NCBI RefSeq assembly: GCF_008195825.1
Contig: NZ_CP043329.1
Span: 310,001-374,000 of the forward strand
Length of the DNA stretch: 64,000 nucleotides
DNA from: Pedobacter aquae
GTDB lineage: Bacteria > Bacteroidota > Bacteroidia > Sphingobacteriales > Sphingobacteriaceae
Reading direction: 5' to 3'
Shown here piece by piece: positions 1 through 8,598 of the stretch; position 1 is the stretch's first letter; every line of letters begins with the position of its first letter. The notes beneath the pieces were generated by a model, which saw only the letters and a program-made list of their open reading frames with translations, was not told where the DNA came from and ran no database searches. Both the position numbers and the translations under genes were made by a program.

Positions 1-89
1 CAAATATCAACTCTTTTAGCAGATATTAACTAATTAAATTTTTATTGATTTTATTAAAAATAATTCCTTTTTTTGGATAATATCTACGT

Positions 90-969
90 ATGAATCAAAA
101 ATTTAAAGAATACTTTAGTATTTCTCGTCAGGAATATAGAGGTTTAATAGTGCTTTTTGTACTTCTAGGACTTATTTATACAGCTCCTTATATTTATGAA
201 CGCTTCTTTTTCAAGCCTTTAGAAATAAAAATAGAAACCATTAAGCCCGCTTTAGCTCAAATAGATCGTTATGAAAGTACCGCTTATAACAATCAGGAAG
301 AAGATTTTCATAAACCTGTATTATTTAGGTTTAATCCTAACCATTTACCTGTTGAAGATTGGATAAAGCTAGGGCTTTCAGAAAAACAAGCGCATTCTAT
401 TAAAAAGTATGAAGCCAAAGGAGGCAAGTTTTACAAGAAGGAAGATGTAAAAAAATGTATGCTATTTCTCCGGCTATGTACCAACGTCTAGAGCCTTATA
501 TAGATATTCCAGAAAATAAAAGGAGACTTATACGATTGATAAGAAGAGGGAGTCTTTCCCTAAAAAAGCTTTGATTATGGTTGATGTAAACGATGCAGAT
601 TCATTACAGCTATTAAACATCAAAGGAATAGGACCTGCATTTGCATCTAGAATTATCAAATACAGAAATAGGTTAGGCGGTTTTATCAGAAAAGAGCAAT
701 TATTGGAAGTTTATGGACTAGATTCTGTTAAATATGCACAAATAGAAAATCAGATTTTGGTAGATAAAGAGAAAATTACACCTATCCATATCAATACAGC
801 TGAATTTGCAGATCTGAAGAGGTTTCCATACCTGTCTTATAAACAAATGAACGCTATTATCGCTTATCGTAAGCAGCATGGGGTTTATAAATCTATTACA
901 GATTTAAGTAAAATCCACATCTTAAATCCCGAAATAATCAGTAAAATTGCTCCTTATATCCAACTCTAA
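90..969 (+). CDS. Helix-hairpin-helix (ComEA-like) protein, frameshifted twice
   Basis: Small DNA-binding-type protein with one N-terminal membrane segment (about residues 18-35) followed by repeated helix-hairpin-helix units; the motifs LLNIKGIGPAFASRII and DLKRFPYLSYKQMNAI are typical of ComEA-type HhH domains. It is read as two pieces, 90-491 and from about 541 to 969, with a middle piece open in the third frame (455-574). Adding one A to the A run at 449-455 and one A to the run at 518-521 joins everything into a single protein of about 294 residues, a normal length for Bacteroidota homologues. The stop is directly followed by apt (the A of the TAA is the first base of the apt ATG). Function is inferred from the domain only; the frameshifts are probably sequence errors. 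Confidence 0.75.
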
Positions 970-1496
970 TGATAGAACAACAAATTAAGGAAACCGTAAG
1001 GGATGTTATGGATTTTCCGAAGCCCGGTATCGTTTTTAAAGACATTACGCCTATTCTAAAAAATCAAGAATTATGCACTCAAATTATTGATGCTTTTGTA
1101 GAACGATTATCCGGACTAGCATTTGATGCCATAGCAGGAATAGAAAGTAGGGGCTTTTTATTTGGATTGATGCTGGCTAATAGGTTAAATAAGCCTTTTA
1201 TTCCCATTAGAAAAGCAGGTAAACTGCCTTATAAAACTGTAAAACAAAGCTATAACTTAGAATATGGCTCTGCTACCATAGAAATGCATGAAGATGCTTT
1301 TGAACCAGGAACCAAAATCTTAATTCATGATGACTTATTAGCCACTGGAGGAACCGTTGAAGCTACCTCTTTACTGATACAAAAAATGAAAGGCGAGATA
1401 GCTGGTTTTTCATTCATCATTAGCCTAGACTTTTTAAAAGGTAAGGATTTAATTAAGCCTTATGCTGATAAAGTGGTGGCTTTGGCCGAGTATTAA
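969..1496 (+). CDS. apt: Adenine phosphoribosyltransferase
   Basis: Purine salvage enzyme that makes AMP from adenine and PRPP in the cytoplasm. The 175-residue length is typical. The phosphoribosyltransferase PRPP-binding signature is present as ILIHDDLLATGGT, and the N-terminal VRDVMDFPKPGIVFKDITP and AIAGIESRGFLFG segments are characteristic of Apt. It overlaps the stop of the upstream HhH gene by one base, suggesting translational coupling, and its own end overlaps the convergent XRE gene by 4 bases. Confidence 0.95.
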   Translation: MIEQQIKETVRDVMDFPKPGIVFKDITPILKNQELCTQIIDAFVERLSGLAFDAIAGIESRGFLFGLMLANRLNKPFIPIRKAGKLPYKTVKQSYNLEYGSATIEMHEDAFEPGTKILIHDDLLATGGTVEATSLLIQKMKGEIAGFSFIISLDFLKGKDLIKPYADKVVALAEY

Positions 1497-1858
1497 AATC
1501 TTGTTTTTAATGAAGCATTTCTAACAGATTTATCCATGCTTATTATAAATTGGTCTTCTAAATTATTTCCTATAGCATAATTTCTTTTTGCTACTCTAAT
1601 AATAGCTCTCACGACTTGAGGAAGCCAATCTGTGGTATTATTTTCTAATAACTCGTCTGCTAGAACTAATATTTGGTAAGGTTTAATATTAAATATTTGA
1701 GAAATCTTTATTAATTTTTCGGTATTAATATCGGTTCTTCCTTTTTCAATATTTGCATAAGAGTTAACGGTTAAACCAAGTTTATAAGCCATGAATTCTT
1801 GTTTCAAAGCACTTTCTTTTCTGAAAATACTTGTGATAATTCCAATTTCTTTTTTCAT
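1493..1858 (-). CDS. XRE-family helix-turn-helix regulator
   Basis: 121-residue protein with an N-terminal HTH_3 domain (about residues 15-70): QEFMAYKLGLTVNSYANIEKGRTDINTEKLIKIS is the usual helix-turn-helix pattern, split here across recognition helix and the IEKG turn. The C-terminal half is basic and has no recognised domain. It is convergent with apt (4-base overlap) and divergent from the lipoprotein gene at 1959, so it may control that gene or itself through the roughly 100-base region between them. Target unknown. Confidence 0.8.
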   Translation of the reverse strand: MKKEIGIITSIFRKESALKQEFMAYKLGLTVNSYANIEKGRTDINTEKLIKISQIFNIKPYQILVLADELLENNTTDWLPQVVRAIIRVAKRNYAIGNNLEDQFIISMDKSVRNASLKTRF

Positions 1859-1935
1859 AATAGATAAGATGTGCCAAATATAATAACCTAAATTAAATTT
1901 AGGGTGAAAAAAATGTGAAAGATTGAAGTGTTAAG

Positions 1936-1943
1936 TAGTTTTG
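1936..1943 (+). promoter_or_regulatory. Bacteroidota -7 element upstream of the lipoprotein gene
   Basis: The octamer TAGTTTTG matches the TAnnTTTG -7 consensus of Bacteroidota sigma-70 promoters and sits 15 bases before the ATG at 1959. No clear -33 TTTG is visible at the right distance, so this is only a partial match. Confidence 0.4.
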
Positions 1944-1958
1944 TAAAAAAAAATAATT

Positions 1959-3371
1959 ATGAAAAAACATCAACTTAAAATCACCTTCTTAATTATCTTT
2001 TTTATTTCTATTATAGGTTGTAAAAGAGATAATATTACTACTCCTGAAAACAAATTAGAATCCACAGGACGACTCAAATTCAGTACCAATGATGAGTTTA
2101 GAAGTTTTATGGAAATTTTAAATCAAAAAAGTGAAACTCAATTAGATGAAACTGTAAGTAAATATGCAAATAGAGAAAACTTCAATTCATTTTATAAATT
2201 ACAAAAAGTTATTAGTCAGAGGAAAACTTCTATCCTAAATCTAGAAGAAGTTAATGATACCTCAGAGCCGTTTGAAGATTTAGTACCAGATCCATATTTT
2301 GCTAGTGTGCTAGATAGTAATTTGGAGTTAAGTGTTGAGGGTATAATTTATAAAGTTACCTCTTTCGGCACTTTTATAGTTCAGACAGAAAAATATGATA
2401 GACTATTACTTTTACTTTCAAATTATAAATATTCAAAGAATATAAATTTTAAAAGTCATATCTTTTTTAGTCAAGAGATAGATAAGGATTTTTATAAAAT
2501 CGAAGATGGAATTATCTTATTAGATACATACAGAAGAGTAGAATCAAAAGAGAATGATGTAATTAGTTCGCTGATTTACAATGTTAAAAGGGATAATATA
2601 ACTACTAGTGATACAGGCACAGATGATTGGATTTATCAAAATTTACCGACGATTCACTTCGGAGCAAAAACATTAGCAGGAAAATTATTTGAAGAATTAC
2701 GTGGTAGAGAGGAAATTTACACAGAAAACTTCGAATTAAAGAGAAGAGTCAGAGTGAATTTTTATTGTGCTTCATGGGGCGTTTATTCTGCTGTAGGAGC
2801 TTCTGTAAAAATGCAGAAGAAAAATTGGATTGGATGGTCTGAAACTGCTGCAAATGAATTAAGGTTAGGTTGGGTTAGAGTATTATTTAGGTCAATTACC
2901 TAATAATAATGGGGCTTTACCACATCCCACATATCAAAGATTTACTCCTGTGGATCTTCCAAAATTGACTAAACAATATGTGGAAGTGGATTTATTAGGG
3001 TATCCTTTTACTTTTGATAGGAATAAACAACTACAGGTGGGAATAAAAGAACTTTTTGATTTTGCTAGCGTAAAAATTCCTTCTTTATACCCAAAGAAAG
3101 AAAATGTAAACTATGCTTTTAAAGTGTGGTCTGATTTTACCAAAAAAGTATATCTTTCGTTCAAGAAAGAGATGAAATTATAGCTTATAATGCAGAAAGT
3201 TTATCAAAAGTATTTGATTGGGCCGTTGGAGCGAAAATTACTTCCGATTTCACAAGTATTAATGTAGGTTATGCGCCACTCGACTTTACACTAGAGAATG
3301 CTTCTGTGTTTGGAGTTGCAAAATACGGTAACTCTTGGAGAGGGGCTAGAATAGTTGCACAATTAAAATAA
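1959..3371 (+). CDS. Large secreted lipoprotein of unknown function, frameshifted twice
   Basis: Begins with a lipoprotein signal peptide (hydrophobic stretch ending in IIGC at about residue 21), so it should be anchored in a membrane. No domain is recognised. The first part runs 1959-2903. The same protein continues in another frame from about 2884 (YLGQLPNNNGALPHPTY) to the A run at 3142-3147, then in the first frame again to a TAA at 3369-3371 (FVQERDEIIAYNAESL and so on). The second break is repaired by one extra A in that run. The first, near 2880, needs one base fewer or two more. Restored length is about 470 residues. It is followed after 4 bases by the barrel-like gene at 3376. Confidence 0.65.
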
Positions 3372-3375
3372 TTAT

Positions 3376-3906
3376 ATGAGACAAATCCTTTTAACTTTTA
3401 TGGCCATTATTATATCAAGTAGTATTAGCGCCCAAGACCTTTCTAGAAAAGGCTTTTTTAACAAAACAAAATTAGGCGTAGCCATACGAACCAATACAAC
3501 TCCACCTTATTCTGGTATTTTTGGAGATGAAGGTAATGGTACAGAAATTACAACTATAAATGGTTGGCATTTAAACCAGCATATTTCTTTGGGTTTAGGT
3601 ATAAGTGCATCTACTTATATCAATCCAACTTTATCATCATATCCTATATTTGTAAATACACATTACTATTTTAAAGAAAGCTTTAAAACGCCTTATACTT
3701 TTGCAAATTTAGGCTATGGCATTACATCTAACAGATATAATGGAGGCTTACTATACGAGATAGGTGCAGGCTACAATCTTAAATTAGGGAAGAAAACAGC
3801 CCTAACACCAGAAATATCTTATAAATATCAAGATTTTAGATATAAAACATCTGATGGTAAAATAGCTTTAAGCTCCATAGCATTAGGTATAGGTATGCTG
3901 TTTTAA
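3376..3906 (+). CDS. Predicted outer-membrane beta-barrel protein
   Basis: 176 residues with a cleavable signal peptide ending in SISAQ (about residue 20). The rest alternates polar and aromatic residues in short strands with repeated GLG/GYG/GAG turns and ends in a C-terminal aromatic (GIGMLF), the pattern of a small outer-membrane barrel. It starts 4 bases after the preceding lipoprotein gene, so the two are probably one operon. Specific function not recognised. Confidence 0.65.
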   Translation: MRQILLTFMAIIISSSISAQDLSRKGFFNKTKLGVAIRTNTTPPYSGIFGDEGNGTEITTINGWHLNQHISLGLGISASTYINPTLSSYPIFVNTHYYFKESFKTPYTFANLGYGITSNRYNGGLLYEIGAGYNLKLGKKTALTPEISYKYQDFRYKTSDGKIALSSIALGIGMLF

Positions 3907-3924
3907 ACTTCAATGATTTAGTAG

Positions 3925-3957
3925 AGCGTTTAAGTATTAACAGCTTAAACGCTTTTT
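3925..3957 (+). terminator. Rho-independent terminator
   Basis: Ten-base perfect stem AGCGTTTAAG / CTTAAACGCT around a 9-base loop, followed by a short T run. It closes the 3376 gene just before the next coding region. Confidence 0.75.
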
Positions 3958-3964
3958 GCAACCT

Positions 3965-4651
3965 ATGAAATCTAAAATAATTATTGCCACTTTGTTTGTT
4001 TTACTCTTAAACAAAAGTGCTCAAGCGCAGCATTATTTTTATACACATCTAAAAGTTCCATTTTTTGAATATTTAAATAAGTCAAATAAAGGGCGGCCCG
4101 ACAGAAATACTGATGGAATAGCTTTAAATGCAGGCTATGCTATCCAGTTAATGCCCGATTTTTACCTAGAAACAGGTATTGATTATTTATTAGGAAACTC
4201 TTTAACCAATAAAAGCTACACCGATAATACTTTAACAGAATTAAAATCAGAAACAAGTCTGAGCAATCAAGCATTTTCTTTCCAAATAAGACCTACCTAT
4301 AAAATTTCTATAAATGTGGATGATCAAACCTATTTGGCGCTAGCTTGTGGATTAAATTACCAAAAGCTCTATACAGATGCTTCTTTTAATACGTATGCTA
4401 AGAATAGTCATAACCAAACAAGTACCCAAGAAAAGCAAGCGACTGCTAAAAGCAACTTCTATTTAGCGCTAGAGCCTAAATTGGCTTTAGAATTTAAAAC
4501 AGAAAAGAAAATAGCTTATCGTTTTGGATTTAATTATACCCGTATAAATTGGGATAGAACTATCCAGAAGCTAAATTTTAATGATGTAGCTTATCAACAA
4601 CCCAAGCACAAAACCTCTACCATTTTCTTTTTTGGAGGTTTTGTGTTTTAA
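3965..4651 (+). CDS. Predicted outer-membrane beta-barrel protein
   Basis: Signal peptide of about 20 residues (MKSKIIIATLFVLLL..., cleavage after AQA) followed by strand-like repeats with YLETGIDY, YLALACGLNY and YRFGFNYTRINW, ending FFFGGFVF, consistent with a small porin-like barrel. The ATG at 3965 is preferred over the TTG at 3956, which lies inside the upstream terminator. Function unknown. Confidence 0.65.
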   Translation: MKSKIIIATLFVLLLNKSAQAQHYFYTHLKVPFFEYLNKSNKGRPDRNTDGIALNAGYAIQLMPDFYLETGIDYLLGNSLTNKSYTDNTLTELKSETSLSNQAFSFQIRPTYKISINVDDQTYLALACGLNYQKLYTDASFNTYAKNSHNQTSTQEKQATAKSNFYLALEPKLALEFKTEKKIAYRFGFNYTRINWDRTIQKLNFNDVAYQQPKHKTSTIFFFGGFVF

Positions 4652-4678
4652 AATTATATTTATCAAATATCATCAAAA

Positions 4679-4843
4679 ATGAAATTTATGAAAAACATCA
4701 CCAAAAGAGACTTGAAAGCCTTTTTATTAGGCTTTGCAACAATGCTTTTAATTGAGCTAGCTTTAAATTGGGGCGATTTGGAACGAGGTTTTAAAGATGG
4801 TTACAATGGTGGTAAACCCTATCCTAAAGAGATTGATAAATAG
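4679..4843 (+). CDS. Small single-span membrane protein
   Basis: 54-codon gene reading MKFMKNITKRDLKAFLLGF... with one hydrophobic segment (about residues 14-30) and a polar tail containing GFKDGYNGGK. The layout, a basic N-terminus, one span and a glycine-rich FxDGYN tail, resembles small uncharacterised proteins common in Bacteroidota. It lies in the gap before rpsU on the same strand. Function unknown. Confidence 0.6.
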   Translation: MKFMKNITKRDLKAFLLGFATMLLIELALNWGDLERGFKDGYNGGKPYPKEIDK

Positions 4844-4890
4844 CGTTTTAAATAAATCATTTTAAACTTGCAAAATACAAAGTCACTCGC

Positions 4891-4898
4891 TACCTTTG
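4891..4898 (+). promoter_or_regulatory. rpsU promoter (-7 element)
   Basis: TACCTTTG is an exact TAnnTTTG match, 40 bases before the rpsU ATG. A CTTG at 4867-4870 lies 20 bases upstream, a fair -33 element. Confidence 0.6.
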
Positions 4899-4937
4899 CA
4901 GTCCATTAAAAGTGAATAGAAGGGTGGTATTTAAAAA

Positions 4938-5126
4938 ATGATTATTATCAACGTAAAAGACGGAGAATCAATTGATAGAGCTTTAAAGCGCTTCAAGAAG
5001 AAATTCGAAAAAACAGGTGTTTTAAGAGAACTTCGTAGTCGACAAGCTTTCGAGAAAAAATCGGTAGCTAGAAGAATGGAAGTTAAACACGCTATTTACA
5101 AGCAAGGCTTAAATTTAGAATCTTAA
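4938..5126 (+). CDS. rpsU: 30S ribosomal protein S21
   Basis: 62-residue basic protein of the small ribosomal subunit, needed for initiation complex function. The sequence VKDGESIDRALKRFKKKFEK and the ARRMEVKHAIYKQ tail are diagnostic of S21. It is followed by a hairpin terminator that runs right up to the next start codon. Confidence 0.95.
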   Translation: MIIINVKDGESIDRALKRFKKKFEKTGVLRELRSRQAFEKKSVARRMEVKHAIYKQGLNLES

Positions 5127-5163
5127 TAAATAATATTTTCTTATAAGATTCTTACATTATATA

Positions 5164-5208
5164 AAAACTATTTGTATATTCAGTTTTGAATAAAACAAAT
5201 AGTTTTTT
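5164..5208 (+). terminator. rpsU terminator abutting the xer start codon
   Basis: A 12-base perfect stem AAAACTATTTGT / ACAAATAGTTTT with a 19-base loop, then T residues directly touching the ATG at 5209. Any message reading through would have the ribosome entry region of the recombinase gene folded into the hairpin. Confidence 0.75.
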
Positions 5209-6090
5209 ATGTTTTTAGAGCGTTTTTTCAATTATCTACAGTATGAAAAAAGGTATTCCCAGCATACCTTAACCGCTTATAAAAACGATTTACTTCAATT
5301 TGAAAATTTCCTAACAGAATTTGAGTCAGATTTTCTAACCGTTAATCACCAGCAAATAAGAACATGGATGATTACCTTGTTAGATGATGGTATAGAAGCC
5401 AGATCTGTCAATAGAAAAATATCTACTTTAAGAGCTTTTTACAAATTCTTGGTCAAAGAAGAAATACTTGCCATTAACCCTGTTTTAAAAGTACAAGCAC
5501 CAAAAGTTGCTAAGAAGCTGCCAGCTTTTGTAGAAGAGGCTAAGCTTATTACTTTACTAGATAGCGCTAGTGTTTTTGAAAGTGGTTTTGTGGGTGTTAG
5601 AGATAAATTAATCCTAGAATTATTATTTGGTACTGGCATACGCTTAAGCGAGCTTCTAGGTTTAACCATCAGTGCTATAGATTTAAACAGCCAAACCATT
5701 AAAGTTCTAGGTAAAAGAAATAAAGAAAGAATAGTTCCCATCAACCATTCCCTAGTAAATCAAATAAAAGATTATTTAAGAGAAAGATTGGTTGTTATTA
5801 CAGATACGAATATGACATCCTTTATCGTTACAGAAAAGGGAGAACAAGCTTATGCAAAACTAATTTATAGAATTGTGCATCGTTATTTAAGTTTAGTAAC
5901 CACTCAAGACAAAAAAAGTCCGCACTTATTAAGGCATAGCTATGCAACCTCCTTATTAAACCATGGTGCAGATATTAATGCTATAAAGGAATTATTAGGG
6001 CATGCAAGTTTGGCTGCTACACAAGTATACACGCATAATTCTATAGAGAGAATCAAAACAATTTATAAACAAGCCCATCCAAAGGCTTAA
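5209..6090 (+). CDS. xerC: Tyrosine recombinase XerC/XerD-like
   Basis: 293-residue site-specific recombinase of the Xer type, expected to resolve chromosome dimers. An N-terminal SAM-like core-binding domain (about 1-85) is followed by the catalytic domain. The catalytic residues are visible: Arg in GTGIRLSELLG, the HLLRHSYAT box, LGHAS and the nucleophile Tyr in TQVYTH. Length fits Xer rather than phage integrases. It sits between rpsU and hpf, a chromosomal housekeeping location, so it is not the integrase of the island at 26 kb. XerC versus XerD cannot be decided from the sequence alone. Confidence 0.85.
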   Translation: MFLERFFNYLQYEKRYSQHTLTAYKNDLLQFENFLTEFESDFLTVNHQQIRTWMITLLDDGIEARSVNRKISTLRAFYKFLVKEEILAINPVLKVQAPKVAKKLPAFVEEAKLITLLDSASVFESGFVGVRDKLILELLFGTGIRLSELLGLTISAIDLNSQTIKVLGKRNKERIVPINHSLVNQIKDYLRERLVVITDTNMTSFIVTEKGEQAYAKLIYRIVHRYLSLVTTQDKKSPHLLRHSYATSLLNHGADINAIKELLGHASLAATQVYTHNSIERIKTIYKQAHPKA

Positions 6091-6104
6091 AAACAGGAGG
6101 TAAA

Positions 6105-6443
6105 ATGAAAATCGGAGTTCAATCCATTCACTTCAATGCCGACAAAGATTTATTGGCATTCATTCAGAAAAAAGCAAACAAACTAGATTTGTTTTTCGAC
6201 CAGATTATTGGGGGAGATGTTTATCTAAAACTAGATAATGTCTCGGATGAAGCTAATAAAATAGCGGAAATTAAGCTGATGATACCTGGGAACACTTTAT
6301 TTGCCAAGGAGCAATGTAAAAGTTTTGAAGAAGCAACAGATTTAGCAATTGAATCTCTGCGTAAGCAAATTCATAAGCATAAAGAGAAAATTAAAGCTCA
6401 TGAGAGTAATCATAAACAAATTATTTCTCAAGCTATAAATTAG
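6105..6443 (+). CDS. hpf: Ribosome hibernation promoting factor (short HPF/RaiA)
   Basis: 112-residue protein of the HPF/RaiA family that binds the 30S subunit in stationary phase. Visible features are the beta-alpha-beta-beta-beta-alpha fold pattern, the LLAFIQKKANKLDLFFDQI helix and the basic C-terminal helix SLRKQIHKHKEKIK. It lacks the long-form dimerisation domain. A purine-rich AGGAGG lies just before the ATG, an unusually clear ribosome binding site for this phylum. It starts 14 bases after xerC. Confidence 0.9.
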   Translation: MKIGVQSIHFNADKDLLAFIQKKANKLDLFFDQIIGGDVYLKLDNVSDEANKIAEIKLMIPGNTLFAKEQCKSFEEATDLAIESLRKQIHKHKEKIKAHESNHKQIISQAIN

Positions 6444-6481
6444 CTATATAATTCATTATCAATAGCCTTGTAAGGCACTTA

Positions 6482-6514
6482 ATCGATGATTCAAAAAATC
6501 ATCGATTTTTTTTT
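6482..6514 (+). terminator. hpf terminator
   Basis: Perfect 10-base stem ATCGATGATT / AATCATCGAT with a 5-base loop and a T8 tract, separating the rpsU-xer-hpf group from the tRNA/tuf group. Confidence 0.85.
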
Positions 6515-6523
6515 AAAAAAAAT

Positions 6524-6553
6524 TTTGTTCGAATAGTAATTTTTGTACTTTTG
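6524..6553 (+). promoter_or_regulatory. Promoter of the tRNA-tuf cluster
   Basis: TTTG at 6524-6527 and TACTTTTG at 6546-6553 match the Bacteroidota -33 and -7 elements with 18 bases between them. It lies about 60 bases before the first tRNA and immediately after the hpf terminator. Confidence 0.7.
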
Positions 6554-6613
6554 CAGTCCCTCAAGCACAGGTCTTCTGGGATAAAAAAATAAAGTTCTTT
6601 AATTTCAACAAAA

Positions 6614-6686
<73 letters not shown>

Positions 6687-6695
6687 CTTTAGTGC

Positions 6696-6775
6696 GGGGG
6701 TATCGCATAGCGGCAATTGCGGCGGACTGTAAATCCGCTCCTTCGGGTTCAGTGGTTCGAGTCCACTTACCCCCA
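6696..6775 (+). tRNA. tRNA-Tyr (GTA)
   Basis: About 80 nt, with acceptor GGGGGTA/TACCCCC, anticodon GTA in a CTGTAAA loop, a long variable arm around CGCTCCTTCGGG as expected for a class II tyrosine tRNA, and T-arm AGTGG/CCACT. Confidence 0.95.
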
Positions 6776-6785
6776 CAAGTAACAA

Positions 6786-6858
6786 GCGGAAGTAGCTCAG
6801 TTGGTAGAGCGATAGCCTTCCAAGCTATAGGTCGCGAGTTCGAACCTCGTCTTCCGCT
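6786..6858 (+). tRNA. tRNA-Gly (TCC)
   Basis: 73-nt cloverleaf with acceptor GCGGAAG/CTTCCGC, D-arm AGCTCAGTTGGTAGAGC, anticodon TCC and T-loop TTCGAAC. Confidence 0.95.
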
Positions 6859-6879
6859 CACTTATTAAAAAAATGATAT

Positions 6880-6915
6880 AGCCGCCTGTTTTATAAATTA
6901 GGCAGGGCTTTTTTT
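6880..6915 (+). terminator. Hairpin with T tract inside the tRNA cluster
   Basis: AGCCGCCT pairs with AGGC-AG-GGCT (two-base bulge) and is followed by seven T residues. It lies between tRNA-Gly and the second tRNA-Thr, so it could terminate part of the transcripts before tuf. Confidence 0.55.
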
Positions 6916-6923
6916 GTTTAAAA

Positions 6924-6995
<72 letters not shown>

Positions 6996-7057
6996 CGATA
7001 AGATATAGATTAAGAAAATAAAGTATATAAAATTAACCTACTAATAAGTATAAAATC

Positions 7058-8245
7058 ATGGCAAAAGAAAAATTTGACCGTAGTAAACCACACTTAAACA
7101 TCGGTACAATCGGTCACGTTGACCACGGTAAAACTACATTAACTGCAGCTATAACTAAAGTATTAGCTGATGCAGGTTTATCTGAGGCTCGTTCATTTGA
7201 TTCAATTGACTCTGCTCCTGAAGAAAAAGAAAGAGGTATCACTATTAATACTGCACACGTAGAGTATTCTACTGCTAACCGTCACTATGCACACGTTGAC
7301 TGTCCAGGTCACGCGGATTACGTGAAAAACATGGTTACAGGTGCTGCTCAAATGGATGGTGCTATCCTTGTTGTTGCTTCAACAGATGGTCCAATGCCAC
7401 AAACTCGTGAGCACATTCTTTTAGCTCGTCAGGTTGGTGTACCAGCTCTTGTTGTTTTCATGAACAAAGTAGATATGGTTGACGATCCAGAGTTATTAGA
7501 ACTTGTTGAAATGGAAATCCGTGAGTTATTATCTTTCTATGATTTCCCTGGTGATGACATTCCTGTAATCCAAGGTTCTGCTTTAGGTGGGTTAAATGGT
7601 GATGCTAATTGGGTTGGTAAAATCATGGAATTAATGGATGCAGTAGATAACTTCATTCCAATTCCACCAAGATTAACTGAACTTCCTTTCTTAATGCCTG
7701 TTGAAGACGTATTCTCTATCACTGGTCGTGGTACTGTTGCAACTGGTCGTATAGAAAGAGGTGTTATCAACTCTGGTGAGCAAGTGGATATCTTAGGTAT
7801 GGGTGCTGAGAACTTAAAATCTACAGTTACTGGTGTTGAGATGTTCCGTAAAATATTAGATAGAGGTGAAGCTGGTGATAACGTAGGTTTATTATTACGT
7901 GGTATTGAGAAAACTGATATCCGTCGTGGTATGGTTATCTGTAAACCAGGTTCAGTAACTCCTCACACAGATTTCAAAGCTGAGGTTTACGTATTATCAA
8001 AAGCAGAAGGTGGACGTCACACGCCATTCTTTAACAAATACCGTCCTCAATTCTATTTCCGTACAACAGACGTAACTGGTGAAATCACCTTACAAGAAGG
8101 TGTAGAAATGGTTATGCCTGGTGATAACGTAACAATCAACGTTAAATTGATTAACGCTATCGCAATGGAAAAAGGTCTACGTTTCGCTATCCGTGAAGGT
8201 GGTAGAACAGTAGGTGCTGGTCAGGTAACTGAAATTGTAGCTTAA
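7058..8245 (+). CDS. tuf: Elongation factor Tu
   Basis: GTPase that delivers aminoacyl-tRNA to the ribosome. 395 residues, full length. GTP-binding motifs are GHVDHGKT (residues 19-26), DCPGH and NKVD; domain 2 begins near the [21 protein letters not shown] segment. It is co-directional with the four upstream tRNAs. Codon use is visibly more biased than in neighbouring genes (GGT, CGT, AAC), as expected for a very highly expressed gene. Confidence 0.98.
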   Translation: MAKEKFDRSKPHLNIGTIGHVDHGKTTLTAAITKVLADAGLSEARSFDSIDSAPEEKERGITINTAHVEYSTANRHYAHVDCPGHADYVKNMVTGAAQMDGAILVVASTDGPMPQTREHILLARQVGVPALVVFMNKVDMVDDPELLELVEMEIRELLSFYDFPGDDIPVIQGSALGGLNGDANWVGKIMELMDAVDNFIPIPPRLTELPFLMPVEDVFSITGRGTVATGRIERGVINSGEQVDILGMGAENLKSTVTGVEMFRKILDRGEAGDNVGLLLRGIEKTDIRRGMVICKPGSVTPHTDFKAEVYVLSKAEGGRHTPFFNKYRPQFYFRTTDVTGEITLQEGVEMVMPGDNVTINVKLINAIAMEKGLRFAIREGGRTVGAGQVTEIVA

Positions 8246-8266
8246 TTTTAAGCACTATAAATATTC

Positions 8267-8300
8267 GAAAGCTAAGGTATTTATTGCCTTAGCTTTCTTT
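8267..8300 (+). terminator. tuf terminator
   Basis: Eleven-base stem GAAAGCTAAGG / CCTTAGCTTTC with a short loop and T residues, just before tRNA-Trp. Confidence 0.8.
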
Positions 8301-8307
8301 AACAAAA

Positions 8308-8378
8308 ACGGGAATAGTTCAACGGTAGAATAGAGGTCTCCAAAACCTTTGATCAGGGTTCGAATCCTTGTTCCCGTG
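8308..8378 (+). tRNA. tRNA-Trp (CCA)
   Basis: 71-nt cloverleaf with acceptor ACGGGAA/TTCCCGT, anticodon CCA in CTCCAAA and T-arm CAGGG/CCTTG. It lies between tuf and secE, a position conserved in many bacteria. Confidence 0.95.
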
Positions 8379-8392
8379 CTAAAGCAATACAA

Positions 8393-8587
8393 ATGGCTAA
8401 TTTTGCAGAATATATTAAAGAATCTTACACAGAGCTTACTGAAAAAGTAACTTGGCCAACTTGGGGTGAATTGCAGAACAGTGCTATCATAACCTTAGTG
8501 GCTTCTCTTATCATTGCATTGATTATTTTTGCAATGGATGAGTCTGCGGGTAATCTGATTAAATTAATTTATAAGTCATTCGTATAA
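8393..8587 (+). CDS. secE: Preprotein translocase subunit SecE
   Basis: 64-residue single-span subunit of the SecYEG channel. The conserved amphipathic helix KESYTELTEKVTWPTWGELQ precedes one membrane helix (about residues 33-53). It is followed after 11 bases by nusG. Confidence 0.95.
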   Translation: MANFAEYIKESYTELTEKVTWPTWGELQNSAIITLVASLIIALIIFAMDESAGNLIKLIYKSFV

Positions 8588-8598
8588 TATAATCAAAG

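Noticed and set aside
5209-6090. xer recombinase as integrase of the 26-kb island
   Set aside because: It lies 20 kb away in a conserved housekeeping block and has Xer length and motifs; nothing links it to the island.
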